DNA of 56,489 nucleotides from Clostridium sp. AF37-5 (lineage in GTDB: Bacteria; Bacillota; Clostridia; Lachnospirales; Lachnospiraceae). Below, one piece after another: positions 34,077 to 46,860 of this stretch (its first letter is position 1; each line of letters opens with the position of its first letter). The stretch is from assembly GCF_003477605.1 (NCBI RefSeq), contig NZ_QUDR01000020.1, positions 1 through 56,489 on the forward strand, read 5' to 3'. The translations under genes and the position numbers were made by a program. Below the pieces are notes generated by a model. The model saw nothing but the letters and a program-made list of their open reading frames with translations, had not been told where the DNA came from and did not search any database.

Positions 34077-35522
34077 ATGAGTTTAATGAGTTTGACGGCG
34101 GTTGCACTCGGAAAAAAGATTCAAGCCGGGGAAGTGACTGTAGAAGAGGCAGTATTGGACGCCTTAGAGCAGATTGAGAAAAAAGAAGATACGATTCACA
34201 GTTATGTTACGGTGTTAGAGAAAGAAGCTATTTTAGAAAAAGCAAAAGAAATACAGAAAAAAATTGATGCCGGTGAGCTGACAGGCCCGCTTGCGGGAGT
34301 TCCGGTGGCAATCAAAGATAATATGTGTACCGAGGGCGTGCTTACAACATGCAGTTCCAAGATTTTATATAATTTTGTGCCAACGTATACATCGGAAGCA
34401 GTAAAAAATCTGGAGGCAGCAGGAGCAGTTATCATCGGAAAAACAAACATGGATGAGTTCGCGATGGGAAGTACAACAGAGACCTCTGCTTACGGAATTA
34501 CGAGAAACCCACACAATACGGAGCATGTACCGGGCGGTTCTTCCGGTGGTTCCTGTGCGGCAGTTGCGGCGGAGGAATGTTCCTTTGCCCTTGGTTCAGA
34601 TACCGGCGGTTCTATCCGCCAGCCAAGTTCATTCTGTGGTGTGACCGGAATCAAGCCAACGTATGGTACGGTTTCCCGTTACGGGCTGATTGCTTACGGT
34701 TCTTCACTTGACCAGATTGGTCCAATTGCTAAAGATGTAACCGACTGCGCAACAATTTTGGAAGCAATTTCTTCCTATGATAAGAAGGACAGCACCAGTG
34801 TGGCACGTGAGGATACCGATTTCACATCGGCACTTGTAGATGACGTAAAGGGAATGAAAATTGGTATTCCAAAAGACTACTTTGGAGAAGGACTTGATTC
34901 CGAGGTAAAGGATGCGATTTTCAAGGCAGCAGAAGTTTTGAAACAAAAAGGAGCAATTGTCGAGGAATTTGACTTAAGTCTTGTTGAGTATGCAATTCCG
35001 GCGTATTATGTCATTGCTTCCGCTGAGGCAAGTTCCAACTTGTCCCGCTTTGACGGTGTAAAATACGGTTACCGCACAGAAGAATACGAAGGACTTCATA
35101 ATATGTACAAAAAGAGCCGTTCCGAAGGCTTTGGTCCGGAAGTAAAACGTCGTATTATGCTTGGTTCCTTTGTTTTAAGCAGTGGTTATTATGATGCTTA
35201 CTACTTAAAAGCACTGCGTACTAAAGCATTGATTAAAAAGGCGTTTGACCGTGCATTTGAAAAATATGATGTGATTTTATCACCGGCAGCGCCAACGACA
35301 GCACCTAAAATTGGAGACAGCTTAAGTGACCCATTGAAAATGTATTTGGGTGATATTTATACGATTTCTGTAAACCTTGCCGGTCTGCCGGGAATGACAG
35401 TTCCTTGTGGAACGGATAAAAATGGTCTGCCGATTGGTTTGCAGCTTATCGCTGATTGTTTTAATGAGAAGAAAATGATTCAGACGGCATACACATATGA
35501 ACAGGCAAAGGAGGCGGAGTAA
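34077..35522 (+). CDS. gatA: Asp/Glu-tRNA amidotransferase subunit A
   Basis: 481 residues. Amidase that releases ammonia from glutamine for the transamidation. The Ser-cisSer-Lys triad is visible in 'GVPVAIKDNMCTEG' (Lys), 'PGGSSGGSCAAVAA' and 'ALGSDTGGSIRQPSSF' (the two Ser). 21 nt after gatC, 2 nt before gatB. Full length. Confidence 0.97.
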   Translation: MSLMSLTAVALGKKIQAGEVTVEEAVLDALEQIEKKEDTIHSYVTVLEKEAILEKAKEIQKKIDAGELTGPLAGVPVAIKDNMCTEGVLTTCSSKILYNFVPTYTSEAVKNLEAAGAVIIGKTNMDEFAMGSTTETSAYGITRNPHNTEHVPGGSSGGSCAAVAAEECSFALGSDTGGSIRQPSSFCGVTGIKPTYGTVSRYGLIAYGSSLDQIGPIAKDVTDCATILEAISSYDKKDSTSVAREDTDFTSALVDDVKGMKIGIPKDYFGEGLDSEVKDAIFKAAEVLKQKGAIVEEFDLSLVEYAIPAYYVIASAEASSNLSRFDGVKYGYRTEEYEGLHNMYKKSRSEGFGPEVKRRIMLGSFVLSSGYYDAYYLKALRTKALIKKAFDRAFEKYDVILSPAAPTTAPKIGDSLSDPLKMYLGDIYTISVNLAGLPGMTVPCGTDKNGLPIGLQLIADCFNEKKMIQTAYTYEQAKEAE

Positions 35523-35524
35523 TC

Positions 35525-36964
35525 ATGGCAAAACAGTACGAAACAGTGATTGGACTGGAAGTCCATGTGGAATTAGCAACGAAAACGAAAATTTTCTGCG
35601 GCTGCTCAACGGCATTTGGCGGTGCGCCAAATACTCATACCTGTCCGGTGTGTACCGGTATGCCGGGTTCTCTGCCGGTATTAAATAAACAGGTTGTAGA
35701 ATATGCGATGGCAGTTGGTCTGGCATTAAACTGCGACATTAACCAGTATTGTAAATTTGATCGAAAAAACTATTTTTACCCGGATAACCCACAGAACTAT
35801 CAGATTTCCCAGTTGTATCTGCCAATCTGTATCAATGGACATGTTGAAATTGAGACAGCCGGTGGCAAAAAAAACGTTGGTATTCATGAAATTCATATGG
35901 AAGAGGATGCCGGCAAACTGGTACATGATGACTGGGCTGACTGCTCCCTTGTGGATTATAACCGTTCCGGTGTGCCTCTGATTGAAATTGTGTCAGAGCC
36001 GGATATGCGAAGCGCAGATGAAGTAATTGCGTATCTGGAAAAACTTCGTATGACCATTCAGTACCTTGGCGCATCTGATTGTAAATTAAATGAAGGTTCG
36101 ATGCGTGCGGATGTCAACTTGTCAGTGCGTGAGGTTGGTGCGAGTGAATTTGGCACCCGTACCGAGATGAAAAACTTGAACTCATTTAAAGCAATTGCCC
36201 GCGCCATTGAAGGAGAACGTGCACGTCAGATTGAACTGTTGGAAGATGGCAAAAAGGTTGTGCAGGAAACAAGACGATGGGATGACAATAAAGAATATTC
36301 CTATGCAATGCGTTCCAAAGAGGATGCGCAGGATTACCGTTACTTCCCGGACCCGGATTTGACGCCGATTGTCATTTCCGATGAATGGATTCAGAAGATT
36401 AAGGACAGCGAACCGGAGTTTCAGGAGCAGAAGGCAGCGCGCTATGAAAAAGAATTTGATATTCCTGCCTATGACATTTCAATTCTTACGGCGAGCAAGA
36501 AGATGGCAGATTTGTTTGAGCAGACGGTTTCACTTGGAGCAAATCCAAAGAAAGCATCAAACTGGCTGATGGGCGAGACGATGCGTCTTTTAAAAGAGAA
36601 AGAAATGGAGCCGGAAGACATCACTTTTGCCCCGGAGAATCTCGCAAAGTTAATTGCCCTTGCGGATAAAGGAACGATTAACTCCACCGTAGCAAAAGAA
36701 GTCTTCGAAGTTGTTTTCACAGAGAATACAGACCCGGAGCAGTATGTCAAAGAGCATGGACTTGGTACGGTCAGTGACGAAGGAGCTCTGCGCGAAACGA
36801 TTGAGAAGATTGTAGAGGAAAATCCACAGTCTGTTGCCGATTATCAGGCAGGGAAGAAAAAAGCAATTGGTTTCTTGGTTGGCCAGACAATGAAAGCGAT
36901 GCAGGGTAAAGCAAATCCGGGTATGGTAAATCAGATATTGACAGAGATTCTTGATCGGAAATAA
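35525..36964 (+). CDS. gatB: Asp/Glu-tRNA amidotransferase subunit B
   Basis: 479 residues. Binds the misacylated tRNA and carries out phosphorylation and amidation. 'YETVIGLEVHVELATKTKIF' and 'CGCSTAFGGAPNTHTCPVC' (zinc site) open the protein. 'KNYFYPDNPQNYQISQ' and 'DYRYFPDPDLTPIVIS' are conserved catalytic-core pieces, and 'NPGMVNQIL' ends the YqeY-like tail. Last gene of the operon. Confidence 0.97.
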   Translation: MAKQYETVIGLEVHVELATKTKIFCGCSTAFGGAPNTHTCPVCTGMPGSLPVLNKQVVEYAMAVGLALNCDINQYCKFDRKNYFYPDNPQNYQISQLYLPICINGHVEIETAGGKKNVGIHEIHMEEDAGKLVHDDWADCSLVDYNRSGVPLIEIVSEPDMRSADEVIAYLEKLRMTIQYLGASDCKLNEGSMRADVNLSVREVGASEFGTRTEMKNLNSFKAIARAIEGERARQIELLEDGKKVVQETRRWDDNKEYSYAMRSKEDAQDYRYFPDPDLTPIVISDEWIQKIKDSEPEFQEQKAARYEKEFDIPAYDISILTASKKMADLFEQTVSLGANPKKASNWLMGETMRLLKEKEMEPEDITFAPENLAKLIALADKGTINSTVAKEVFEVVFTENTDPEQYVKEHGLGTVSDEGALRETIEKIVEENPQSVADYQAGKKKAIGFLVGQTMKAMQGKANPGMVNQILTEILDRK

Positions 36965-36981
36965 TAGAGCCGGTATTTTTT

Positions 36982-37138
36982 GGGATTCCGGTAATTTAGG
37001 AGAAAAACATTTGCGTCTCGTGGGCGTTCTCACTAGTTGAGTGCGTAGCGGTATGGGCACTGAAAGTACCAGTGCCACATACCGACGTACTCAAACCCAC
37101 GAGACGCAAATGTTTTTCTCCTAAATCACTGGAAGCCC
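36982..37138. repeat. Large intergenic palindrome (about 157 nt), hairpin after gatB
   Basis: Arms of 43 nt (36982-37024 and 37096-37138) pair with three mismatches; the inner 30 bp (36995-37024 with 37096-37125) are perfect. Inside are three more stems: TTGAGT/ACTCAA, CGGTAT/ATACCG and GGCACTG/CAGTGCC. It is much larger than a terminator. Its arm sequence recurs in part at 26021, 37253 and 37531, so it belongs to a dispersed repeat family. Confidence 0.88.
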
Positions 37139-37252
37139 AAAACCGTACCGTAATTACCTACTATGAGGATGAAGTATCGCCGGATGAGATGGTTATGTGT
37201 TGCTAATAGATGCGGTTATAAGGTAAAGAGAAACTGAGTCTGGAATGATGGG

Positions 37253-37318
37253 GTGACAAAGGTTTTCTACGAAATTACGGAAAGTTTAAAAGCGGCAATG
37301 AGCATTTGATACAAATCA
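37253..37318. repeat. Dispersed palindromic-repeat family, copy 3
   Basis: GTTTTCTACGAAATTACGGA (the arm in inverted orientation) followed by a weaker version of the AAAAGTGCCAACGAACACTT piece. Confidence 0.6.
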
Positions 37319-37530
37319 ATCGTATGCAACCTAAATTGCTGTCAAACAAAAAAAGAGTTGCATAATTTTTTGTGATTTTCTGAAAAAAACAACTATGAAG
37401 AAGAAAATTGGCAAAAAACGTTGTTTTAACAGCCTAATTTTCTCTGCTTGATTGAGATTATGACGCCAAGATGCAACCATATAGGACAAATTAAGGAAAA
37501 AGAGTTGTCTAGGGAGGAGATAGCAGGTGT

Positions 37531-37594
37531 GTGACAAATGTTTTCTACGAAATTACGGAAAATTCAAAAGTGCCAACGAACACTTGACACAAAC
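37531..37594. repeat. Dispersed palindromic-repeat family, copy 4
   Basis: Same arm sequence as copy 3, then the exact CGAACACTTGACACAAAC (37577-37594) shared with copy 1 at 26061. Confidence 0.7.
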
Positions 37595-37609
37595 AATAAT
37601 ATGGAATAT

Positions 37610-37637
37610 TTGACAATAAAATGACACGTATGATAAA
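37610..37637 (+). promoter_or_regulatory. Probable promoter for the Ig-like surface protein gene
   Basis: TTGACA (37610-37615), 16-nt spacer, GATAAA (37632-37637). The -10 box is weak. Confidence 0.5.
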
Positions 37638-37697
37638 ATGATGATATCTGTGAAGTGATTCGCAGATGCCATTATTTATTTTAAGGGGGTATTTTAT

Positions 37698-38474
37698 ATG
37701 AAGAAAAGATGTTTTAGGCTGTTCGCCGGGGTGTTAGCGCTTGCGGTTATGATGACCTACACGGTTATCTGGAATCCGAGCCAGGCAAAGATGACAAAGA
37801 GCAAAGATGTAAAAAAAGTTGAGGTTACGAATGTCCAAGGCAAAAATATCACACTTGGTAAAGGCAAGAAACTGAAACTTTCCGTGAATGTTATTCTAAA
37901 AAAAGGAAGTAAGGCAAGCAAAGCGGTCAAGTTTGAGTCTTCCAAAAAATCGGTTGTTACGGTTTCTAAAAAGGGCGTTTTGAAAGCCAAAAAAATAGGA
38001 AAAGCTAAGATTACAGTGAAATCCAAAGCGAATCCGGCGAAACAGGTAAAATTTACTGTTACCGTTGCAAAAAAGAATGTTTTGATTAAAAAAATCAGCA
38101 TGAAGAAAAAGTTGACACTTCATATGCCATTGGTTGAAGAAGAGGACGATTCCGATGATGATTCGGATGATGACACAGAGGATTCTGATGAGGATTCGGA
38201 TGATGAAGACGATGATGATGAAGATGATGAGGACGAAGAAGATTATGAATTTGAACCTCGCATTTCTCCATCCAATGCAACAAACCAGACATTGAAATGG
38301 ACCAGTTCCAATAAAAAAGTGGTTAAAGTAGATGAGGATGGTTATGTTTATATCGTAGATGCCGGTAAGGCAGTGATTACGGCAATGGCAACTGACGGAA
38401 GCGGTGTAAAAGCAAAATGTACCGTTACTGTTATAGATGATGCAGATACAGATGATGAAGATGACGATGAATAA
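37698..38474 (+). CDS. Secreted Ig-like (BIG2-type) protein with poly-acidic segments
   Basis: 258 residues. Signal peptide (LFAGVLALAVMMTYTVIW) without a lipobox. The first Ig-like domain is very Lys-rich ('GKGKKLKLSVNVILKKGSKA', 'KKGVLKAKKIGKAKITVKSK'). Then comes an Asp/Glu/Ser run at about residues 148-188, and a second BIG2 domain ('LKWTSSNKKVVKVDEDGYVY', 'AGKAVITAMATDGSGVKAKC'). The tail is again acidic (DDADTDDEDDDE). No wall-anchor motif. The Lys-rich and acidic parts could bind each other, or the acidic run could bind calcium. ATG behind AAGGGGG. Confidence 0.85.
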   Translation: MKKRCFRLFAGVLALAVMMTYTVIWNPSQAKMTKSKDVKKVEVTNVQGKNITLGKGKKLKLSVNVILKKGSKASKAVKFESSKKSVVTVSKKGVLKAKKIGKAKITVKSKANPAKQVKFTVTVAKKNVLIKKISMKKKLTLHMPLVEEEDDSDDDSDDDTEDSDEDSDDEDDDDEDDEDEEDYEFEPRISPSNATNQTLKWTSSNKKVVKVDEDGYVYIVDAGKAVITAMATDGSGVKAKCTVTVIDDADTDDEDDDE

Positions 38475-38486
38475 TGGAGGCTTATT

Positions 38487-38831
38487 ATGATTGAGATGAG
38501 AAGAGAAAAACGCTGGCCGGCAAAATTGAATTTGGAAATTTCCAATTTATTTAAGCAGGATCACGTAAAGGTGGAAAATATTAATGCACCGATTGAGGTA
38601 ATTGATGTTTCCAAAGCGGGCATTGGTTTTCGTTCAGCCAGTGTACTGCCGATGGGGTATTACTTTAATGCGAGACTTACTTTGGCAGAAAACGATTCGC
38701 TCAATTGTGTTGTTCGAATTATCCGTCAGCAGAAAAGCGGAGATGACTATATTTATGGATGTGAAATTGTAGGAACGGCATCCATTATGGATTATGTAAT
38801 TAATGATTATGCTGCGTCTCTGCAAAAATAA
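38487..38831 (+). CDS. PilZ-domain protein (c-di-GMP receptor)
   Basis: 114 residues, ATG behind GGAGG, 12 nt after the Ig-like gene. The c-di-GMP motifs are visible: Arg-rich 'RREKRWPAKL' and 'VIDVSKAGIGFRSASVL' (D/NxSxxGxxF). It is a stand-alone PilZ domain, so it probably acts as an adaptor. Its coupling to a surface protein gene suggests control of surface features by c-di-GMP; that is inference. Confidence 0.9.
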   Translation: MIEMRREKRWPAKLNLEISNLFKQDHVKVENINAPIEVIDVSKAGIGFRSASVLPMGYYFNARLTLAENDSLNCVVRIIRQQKSGDDYIYGCEIVGTASIMDYVINDYAASLQK

Positions 38832-38846
38832 TAAGAATGAAACAAT

Positions 38847-38888
38847 GCACCGGTGCTTAGAAGGAGCCTTTTTTGCACCGGTGTTTTT
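38847..38888 (+). terminator. Rho-independent terminator
   Basis: GCACCGGTGC and GCACCGGTG pair across a loop of about 18 nt, followed by TTTTT. It closes the Ig-like/PilZ unit. Confidence 0.82.
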
Positions 38889-38916
38889 ATTTTGAAAAAA
38901 ATTTTTACAAACCCTA

Positions 38917-38945
38917 TTGACAAAGGTAACACAAGGTGGTATCTT
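38917..38945 (+). promoter_or_regulatory. Promoter of the hrcA operon
   Basis: TTGACA (38917-38922), 17-nt spacer, TATCTT (38940-38945), 15 nt before the CIRCE element. Confidence 0.75.
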
Positions 38946-38960
38946 TAGTTTAGTCAATGA

Positions 38961-38987
38961 TTAGCACTCTTTGATAGTGAGTGCTAA
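38961..38987 (+). promoter_or_regulatory. CIRCE operator
   Basis: TTAGCACTC-N9-GAGTGCTAA, an exact CIRCE inverted repeat. HrcA binds here and represses the operon until heat shock. Confidence 0.97.
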
Positions 38988-39010
38988 CAAAAAGAAATCG
39001 AGGTGGTATT

Positions 39011-40042
39011 TTGGAACTGAATGAGAGAAAACAAAAGATACTCGAAGCGATTATTCGTAATTATATGGAGACAGGCGAGCCGGTTGGTTCCCGAACCGTT
39101 TCCAAGTACACGGATTTGAATCTTAGTTCCGCAACCATCCGTAATGAAATGTCGGATCTGGAAGAGATGGGTTACATTTTACAGCCACACACTTCTGCCG
39201 GCAGAATTCCTTCGGATAAAGCATACCGACTATATGTAGACACGATTTTACAGAGAAAAGATGAAGAAGTGTCTGAGATGAAGGAGTTGATGGTCGAGAA
39301 GGCAGACAAGATTGACCTTCTGTTACAGCAGGTTGCAAAGTTACTTGCACAGAATACGAATTACACTTCCATGGTGACCAAGCCAAAGTATCAGCATAAG
39401 CGGATTAAGTTTATCCAGCTAAATCAGATGAGTGAACGACAGCTGCTTGTGATTGTTGTTCTTGATAACAACCACGTAAGCAACAAGTTCATTAACCTTA
39501 TGACGGATGCCGATGAGAATGTGATTGCTCAGATGAATTTTTTGATGAACACGGCACTCACCGGACTTGATTTTACTGAGATTAACATGGCGATTATGCA
39601 GCAAATCAAGGAAAAAGCAGGGGAATACGGAGAATTGGCATCCAGCATTTTGGATTGTATTTCGGAAGTTATGACAGAAGAGGATGACTCAGAGATTTAC
39701 ACATCGGGTGCCACGAATATTTTGAAATATCCGGAGTTATCGGATAAGGAGAAAATGACCGGACTGCTTTCCACATTTGAAGAAAAACAGATGTTGTCAG
39801 CATGGGCCAACGATGAACCACCGGAGGATGACAAAGAACATGGCATTCAGGTGTACATTGGTGAGGAATCACCGGTAGAGTCAATGAAAGATTGTTCCGT
39901 TGTAACTGCCACGTACCGAATTAAAGAAGGCGTTTATGGAAAGATAGGTATTGTCGGACCAAAGCGTATGGACTACGAAAAAGTAGTTGGCACATTGGAA
40001 AACTGCATGCAGCAGCTAGATGACATATTTAAAAAGAAATAG
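39011..40042 (+). CDS. hrcA: Heat-inducible transcription repressor HrcA
   Basis: 343 residues from TTG 39011, chosen for GAGGTGG just upstream and because it gives the usual 'MELNERKQKILEAIIRNYME'. The winged-helix N-terminus has 'GEPVGSRTVSKYTDLNLSSA' and 'TIRNEMSDLEEMGYILQPHT'. The GAF-like middle and dimer domain end with 'GVYGKIGIVGPKRMDYEKVV'. First gene of the operon behind CIRCE, so it controls itself. Confidence 0.96.
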   Translation: MELNERKQKILEAIIRNYMETGEPVGSRTVSKYTDLNLSSATIRNEMSDLEEMGYILQPHTSAGRIPSDKAYRLYVDTILQRKDEEVSEMKELMVEKADKIDLLLQQVAKLLAQNTNYTSMVTKPKYQHKRIKFIQLNQMSERQLLVIVVLDNNHVSNKFINLMTDADENVIAQMNFLMNTALTGLDFTEINMAIMQQIKEKAGEYGELASSILDCISEVMTEEDDSEIYTSGATNILKYPELSDKEKMTGLLSTFEEKQMLSAWANDEPPEDDKEHGIQVYIGEESPVESMKDCSVVTATYRIKEGVYGKIGIVGPKRMDYEKVVGTLENCMQQLDDIFKKK

Positions 40043-40056
40043 CGAGGTGAAGTGAA

Positions 40057-40647
40057 TTGGCTGAAGAGATGAAAAACGAAGACGTTAAAGAAGAAGTAAA
40101 GGAAGAAGAAACCGTAGAAGAAACGGTGGAACAAGCCGATAAAGAAGAAACAAAAGAAAAGAAAAAAACGGAGAAGTCAGAAAAAGCGGTTAAGAAGAAA
40201 GCAAAAAAAGACAAAAAAGATGAAAAGATTGAAGAGTTGAATGACCGCCTGATGAGAAATCTGGCAGAGTTTGAAAACTTTAGAAACCGCTCGGAAAAAG
40301 AAAAAAGTGCCATGTTTGAAATTGGTGCGAAGTCAGTTGTTGAAAAGATGCTTCCGGTTGTGGATAACTTGGAGCGAGGTTTCGACGGACTTTCCGAGGA
40401 AGAAAAAGAGACACCATTTGCCAAAGGAATTGAGGCCGTTTACAAACAGCTTCTTACCGGATTAGAAGAAATCGGTGTGACACCGATTGAGGCAGTTGGT
40501 AAAGAATTTGACCCGAATTTCCATAATGCCGTTATGCATGATGAAGATGATTCAGATGCATCCAATCAGGTCATTGAGGAATTCCAAAAGGGTTATATGT
40601 ATAAAGATTCAGTAGTCAGACACAGTATGGTTAAAGTGTTAAACTAA
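40057..40647 (+). CDS. grpE: Nucleotide exchange factor GrpE
   Basis: 196 residues from TTG 40057 with GAGGTGA upstream; an ATG at 40069 would also fit. An acidic/Lys-rich tail (to about residue 65) precedes the dimer coiled coil ('EELNDRLMRNLAEFENFRNR') and the beta-wing ('GVTPIEAVGKEFDPNFHNAV'). It drives ADP release from DnaK. 14 nt after hrcA. Confidence 0.95.
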   Translation: MAEEMKNEDVKEEVKEEETVEETVEQADKEETKEKKKTEKSEKAVKKKAKKDKKDEKIEELNDRLMRNLAEFENFRNRSEKEKSAMFEIGAKSVVEKMLPVVDNLERGFDGLSEEEKETPFAKGIEAVYKQLLTGLEEIGVTPIEAVGKEFDPNFHNAVMHDEDDSDASNQVIEEFQKGYMYKDSVVRHSMVKVLN

Positions 40648-40659
40648 TAAAGAAAATAA

Positions 40660-42591
<1,932 letters not shown>

Positions 42592-42846
42592 TGAGCCGTG
42601 CGACAAGGAAACAAATGATTTTCTTGTGCTTGCACAAGAGAAAAACATTTGTTTCCTTGTCATAGGGCGAATGCCCGCGATGATGAGCAGCGAAGCTGCG
42701 AAGAATCACGGCTCATTAGAGAACTGGGAGCTGCGAAGAATCACGGCTCATTAGAGAACTGGGAGCTGAGAAGGGCGAATGCCCGCGATGATGAGAATCA
42801 CGCGGGTTATTTGCACGTAAAAGGATAGAAAGAGAGTGGAGGAGAC
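42592..42846. repeat. Layered direct and inverted repeats between dnaK and dnaJ
   Basis: A long hairpin has arms GACAAGGAAACAAATG (42602-42617) and CATTTGTTTCCTTGTC (42646-42661), with an inner CTTGTGC/GCACAAG. A 35-bp unit is repeated in tandem at 42696-42730 and 42731-42765. Each unit holds CACGGCTCATTA, the inverse of TAATGAGCCGTG at 42589-42600 (which includes the dnaK stop). A 23-bp piece starting GGGCGAATGCCCGCGATGAT occurs at 42665 and 42773. Several exclusive RNA folds are possible, which could tune the dnaK to dnaJ ratio. Confidence 0.88.
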
Positions 42847-45331
<2,485 letters not shown>

Positions 45332-45334
45332 AAA

Positions 45335-45426
45335 ACCGAAAAATTCATAATAAAAGCGCCGAAAAACTCAAAATGAAAATGCCGAAAAATTTAAAATGAA
45401 AGTGCCGAAAAATTTAAAATACGCTT
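45335..45426 (+). repeat. Four tandem copies of a 23-bp repeat
   Basis: Units start at 45335, 45358, 45381 and 45404, each with GCCGAAAAA(T/C)T(T/C)AAAAT and small differences. They lie 54 nt before the DUF4143 ATPase gene. They may be operator iterons or a variable-number tract. Confidence 0.88.
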
Positions 45427-45479
45427 GCGAAAAGGCGTGAACACGTGTAAAATATAGTTAATGACGAGGGGGAATCATT

Positions 45480-46787
45480 ATGGATTATATAAGAAGAATT
45501 GTTGATGATGTGATAGATCAGAGGACAGAGGCTTTTAATGCAGTTAGTATAACCGGCCCAAAGGGATGTGGAAAAACAAGGACAGCGAAAGAGCGTTGTA
45601 AAACTGTTATCGAATTTCAGGATGAAGATAAAAGAGAAGGTTACATTGCTGTGGCAGAAACAGCACCAAAACTATTCCTAAAAAATCCAAAACCGATTTT
45701 GTTTGATGAGTGGCAGGATGCGGTAAAAATTTGGGGTACAATAAGGAAAGCCTGTGATGACAATCCGGAGAATGTGGGGGAGTATTATTTGACGGGGTCA
45801 GCGAGTAAAAAAATTAATACACCGCATACGGGGACAGGAAGAATTACAGAAGTTACCATGTACCCTATGACATTATTTGAAACAGGGGAATCTAGTGGTG
45901 CAATATCTTTGTCAAAAATCTTGAATGAGGAGAACTATGATATTGATGGTATCATGTCTGATTTAAAATTAGAAAACTTATTCTTTGCTGCTTGCAGAGG
46001 TGGTTGGCCAAGGTGCATGGCATTAACAAAGGATACTGCGAAATTAGAAATTGCAAAAGATTATTACAGACAAATTTATCAAAAGGATATATCGGCTATC
46101 GATGGAACGAATAGAAATCCTGAATGGGCCAGAAGTCTATTGTGGTCATATGCCAGAAATATGGCTACAACAGCTAAAAGAAAAAATATCTTTGCAGATG
46201 TAAAAGCAACTCAGAATGTTACGGATGCTACGCTTGCGTCGTATATTGATGCATTAGAGGCATTGTTTGTGGTCAAAGATATTGATGCATGGACTCCACA
46301 TCTTCGTTCCAAAACGGCAATTAGAGCTGCAAAAAAGCATATATTTATTGATCCTTCCATTGGTCTTGCTGCATTGGGAATTAACCCGAATTATTTTATA
46401 AATGATTTGGATTTGTTTGGACACGTATTTGAAAATATGGTATTAAGGGATTTGTTGGTCTATGCTGAGAAACACAATGCACGTCTTTTACACTACACGG
46501 ATGATACAGGATTAGAAGCAGATGCGGTATATCAGATGCCTGATGGAAGATATGCACTTATTGAAATAAAAATAGGAGTAAATAAAATACCGGAAGCTGA
46601 GAAATCGCTATTGAAATTCAAGGATGTTATTCAAAAATACAATCAAAAGGCTTTGGCAAGTGAAAGACATCCACGAGATGTATATAGAGAACCTTCAGCG
46701 TTAATTGTAATTTGTGCAAATGCGAATATGGCGTATACAACAGATTCAGGGGTAAAGATTATACCTGTTGGTTGTTTAAAAGACTGA
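45480..46787 (+). CDS. AAA_14/DUF4143 ATPase
   Basis: 435 residues, ATG behind GAGGGGG. Walker A 'ITGPKGCGKTRTAKERC' and Walker B 'PKPILFDEWQDAVKIW' are followed by 'YYLTGSAS' (sensor). The DUF4143 C-terminal half has a PD-(D/E)XK-like core: 'HYTDDTGLEADAVYQMPDGR' and 'YALIEIKIGVNK', with D..ExK-type residues. Such proteins are frequent and variable in gut Clostridia and archaea, often near mobile DNA; their role is not established. AT-rich relative to eno. Terminator follows. Confidence 0.9.
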   Translation: MDYIRRIVDDVIDQRTEAFNAVSITGPKGCGKTRTAKERCKTVIEFQDEDKREGYIAVAETAPKLFLKNPKPILFDEWQDAVKIWGTIRKACDDNPENVGEYYLTGSASKKINTPHTGTGRITEVTMYPMTLFETGESSGAISLSKILNEENYDIDGIMSDLKLENLFFAACRGGWPRCMALTKDTAKLEIAKDYYRQIYQKDISAIDGTNRNPEWARSLLWSYARNMATTAKRKNIFADVKATQNVTDATLASYIDALEALFVVKDIDAWTPHLRSKTAIRAAKKHIFIDPSIGLAALGINPNYFINDLDLFGHVFENMVLRDLLVYAEKHNARLLHYTDDTGLEADAVYQMPDGRYALIEIKIGVNKIPEAEKSLLKFKDVIQKYNQKALASERHPRDVYREPSALIVICANANMAYTTDSGVKIIPVGCLKD

Positions 46788-46789
46788 AA

Positions 46790-46829
46790 AAACAGTCGCT
46801 TTGATTTTAAGCAAGGCGACTGTTTTTTT
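46790..46829 (+). terminator. Rho-independent terminator
   Basis: AAACAGTCGC pairs with GCGACTGTTT, extended by TTTG/CAA, followed by seven T. Confidence 0.9.
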
Positions 46830-46860
46830 ACATGGTGATATTTTTAACCTGTGTACAAAT

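Larger units (their letters stand above)
37139..37697. other. Gene-free region with repeat copies
   Basis: No intact gene. A short coding-like remnant ('YYEDEVSPDEMVMCC') lies near 37160-37203. Two copies of the dispersed repeat follow, then the promoter of the next gene. Confidence 0.5.

Noticed and set aside
37021..37100. Simple terminator of gatB
   Set aside because: The palindrome is far longer than a terminator, has nested stems and no T-run directly after the outer stem; its parts recur elsewhere.
38095..38292. His/Pro-rich minus-strand frame
   Set aside because: Mirror of the Asp-rich (GAT/GAC) run in the Ig-like protein.
45335..45426. CRISPR array
   Set aside because: Units of 23 bp are directly adjacent with no spacers and there are no cas genes.
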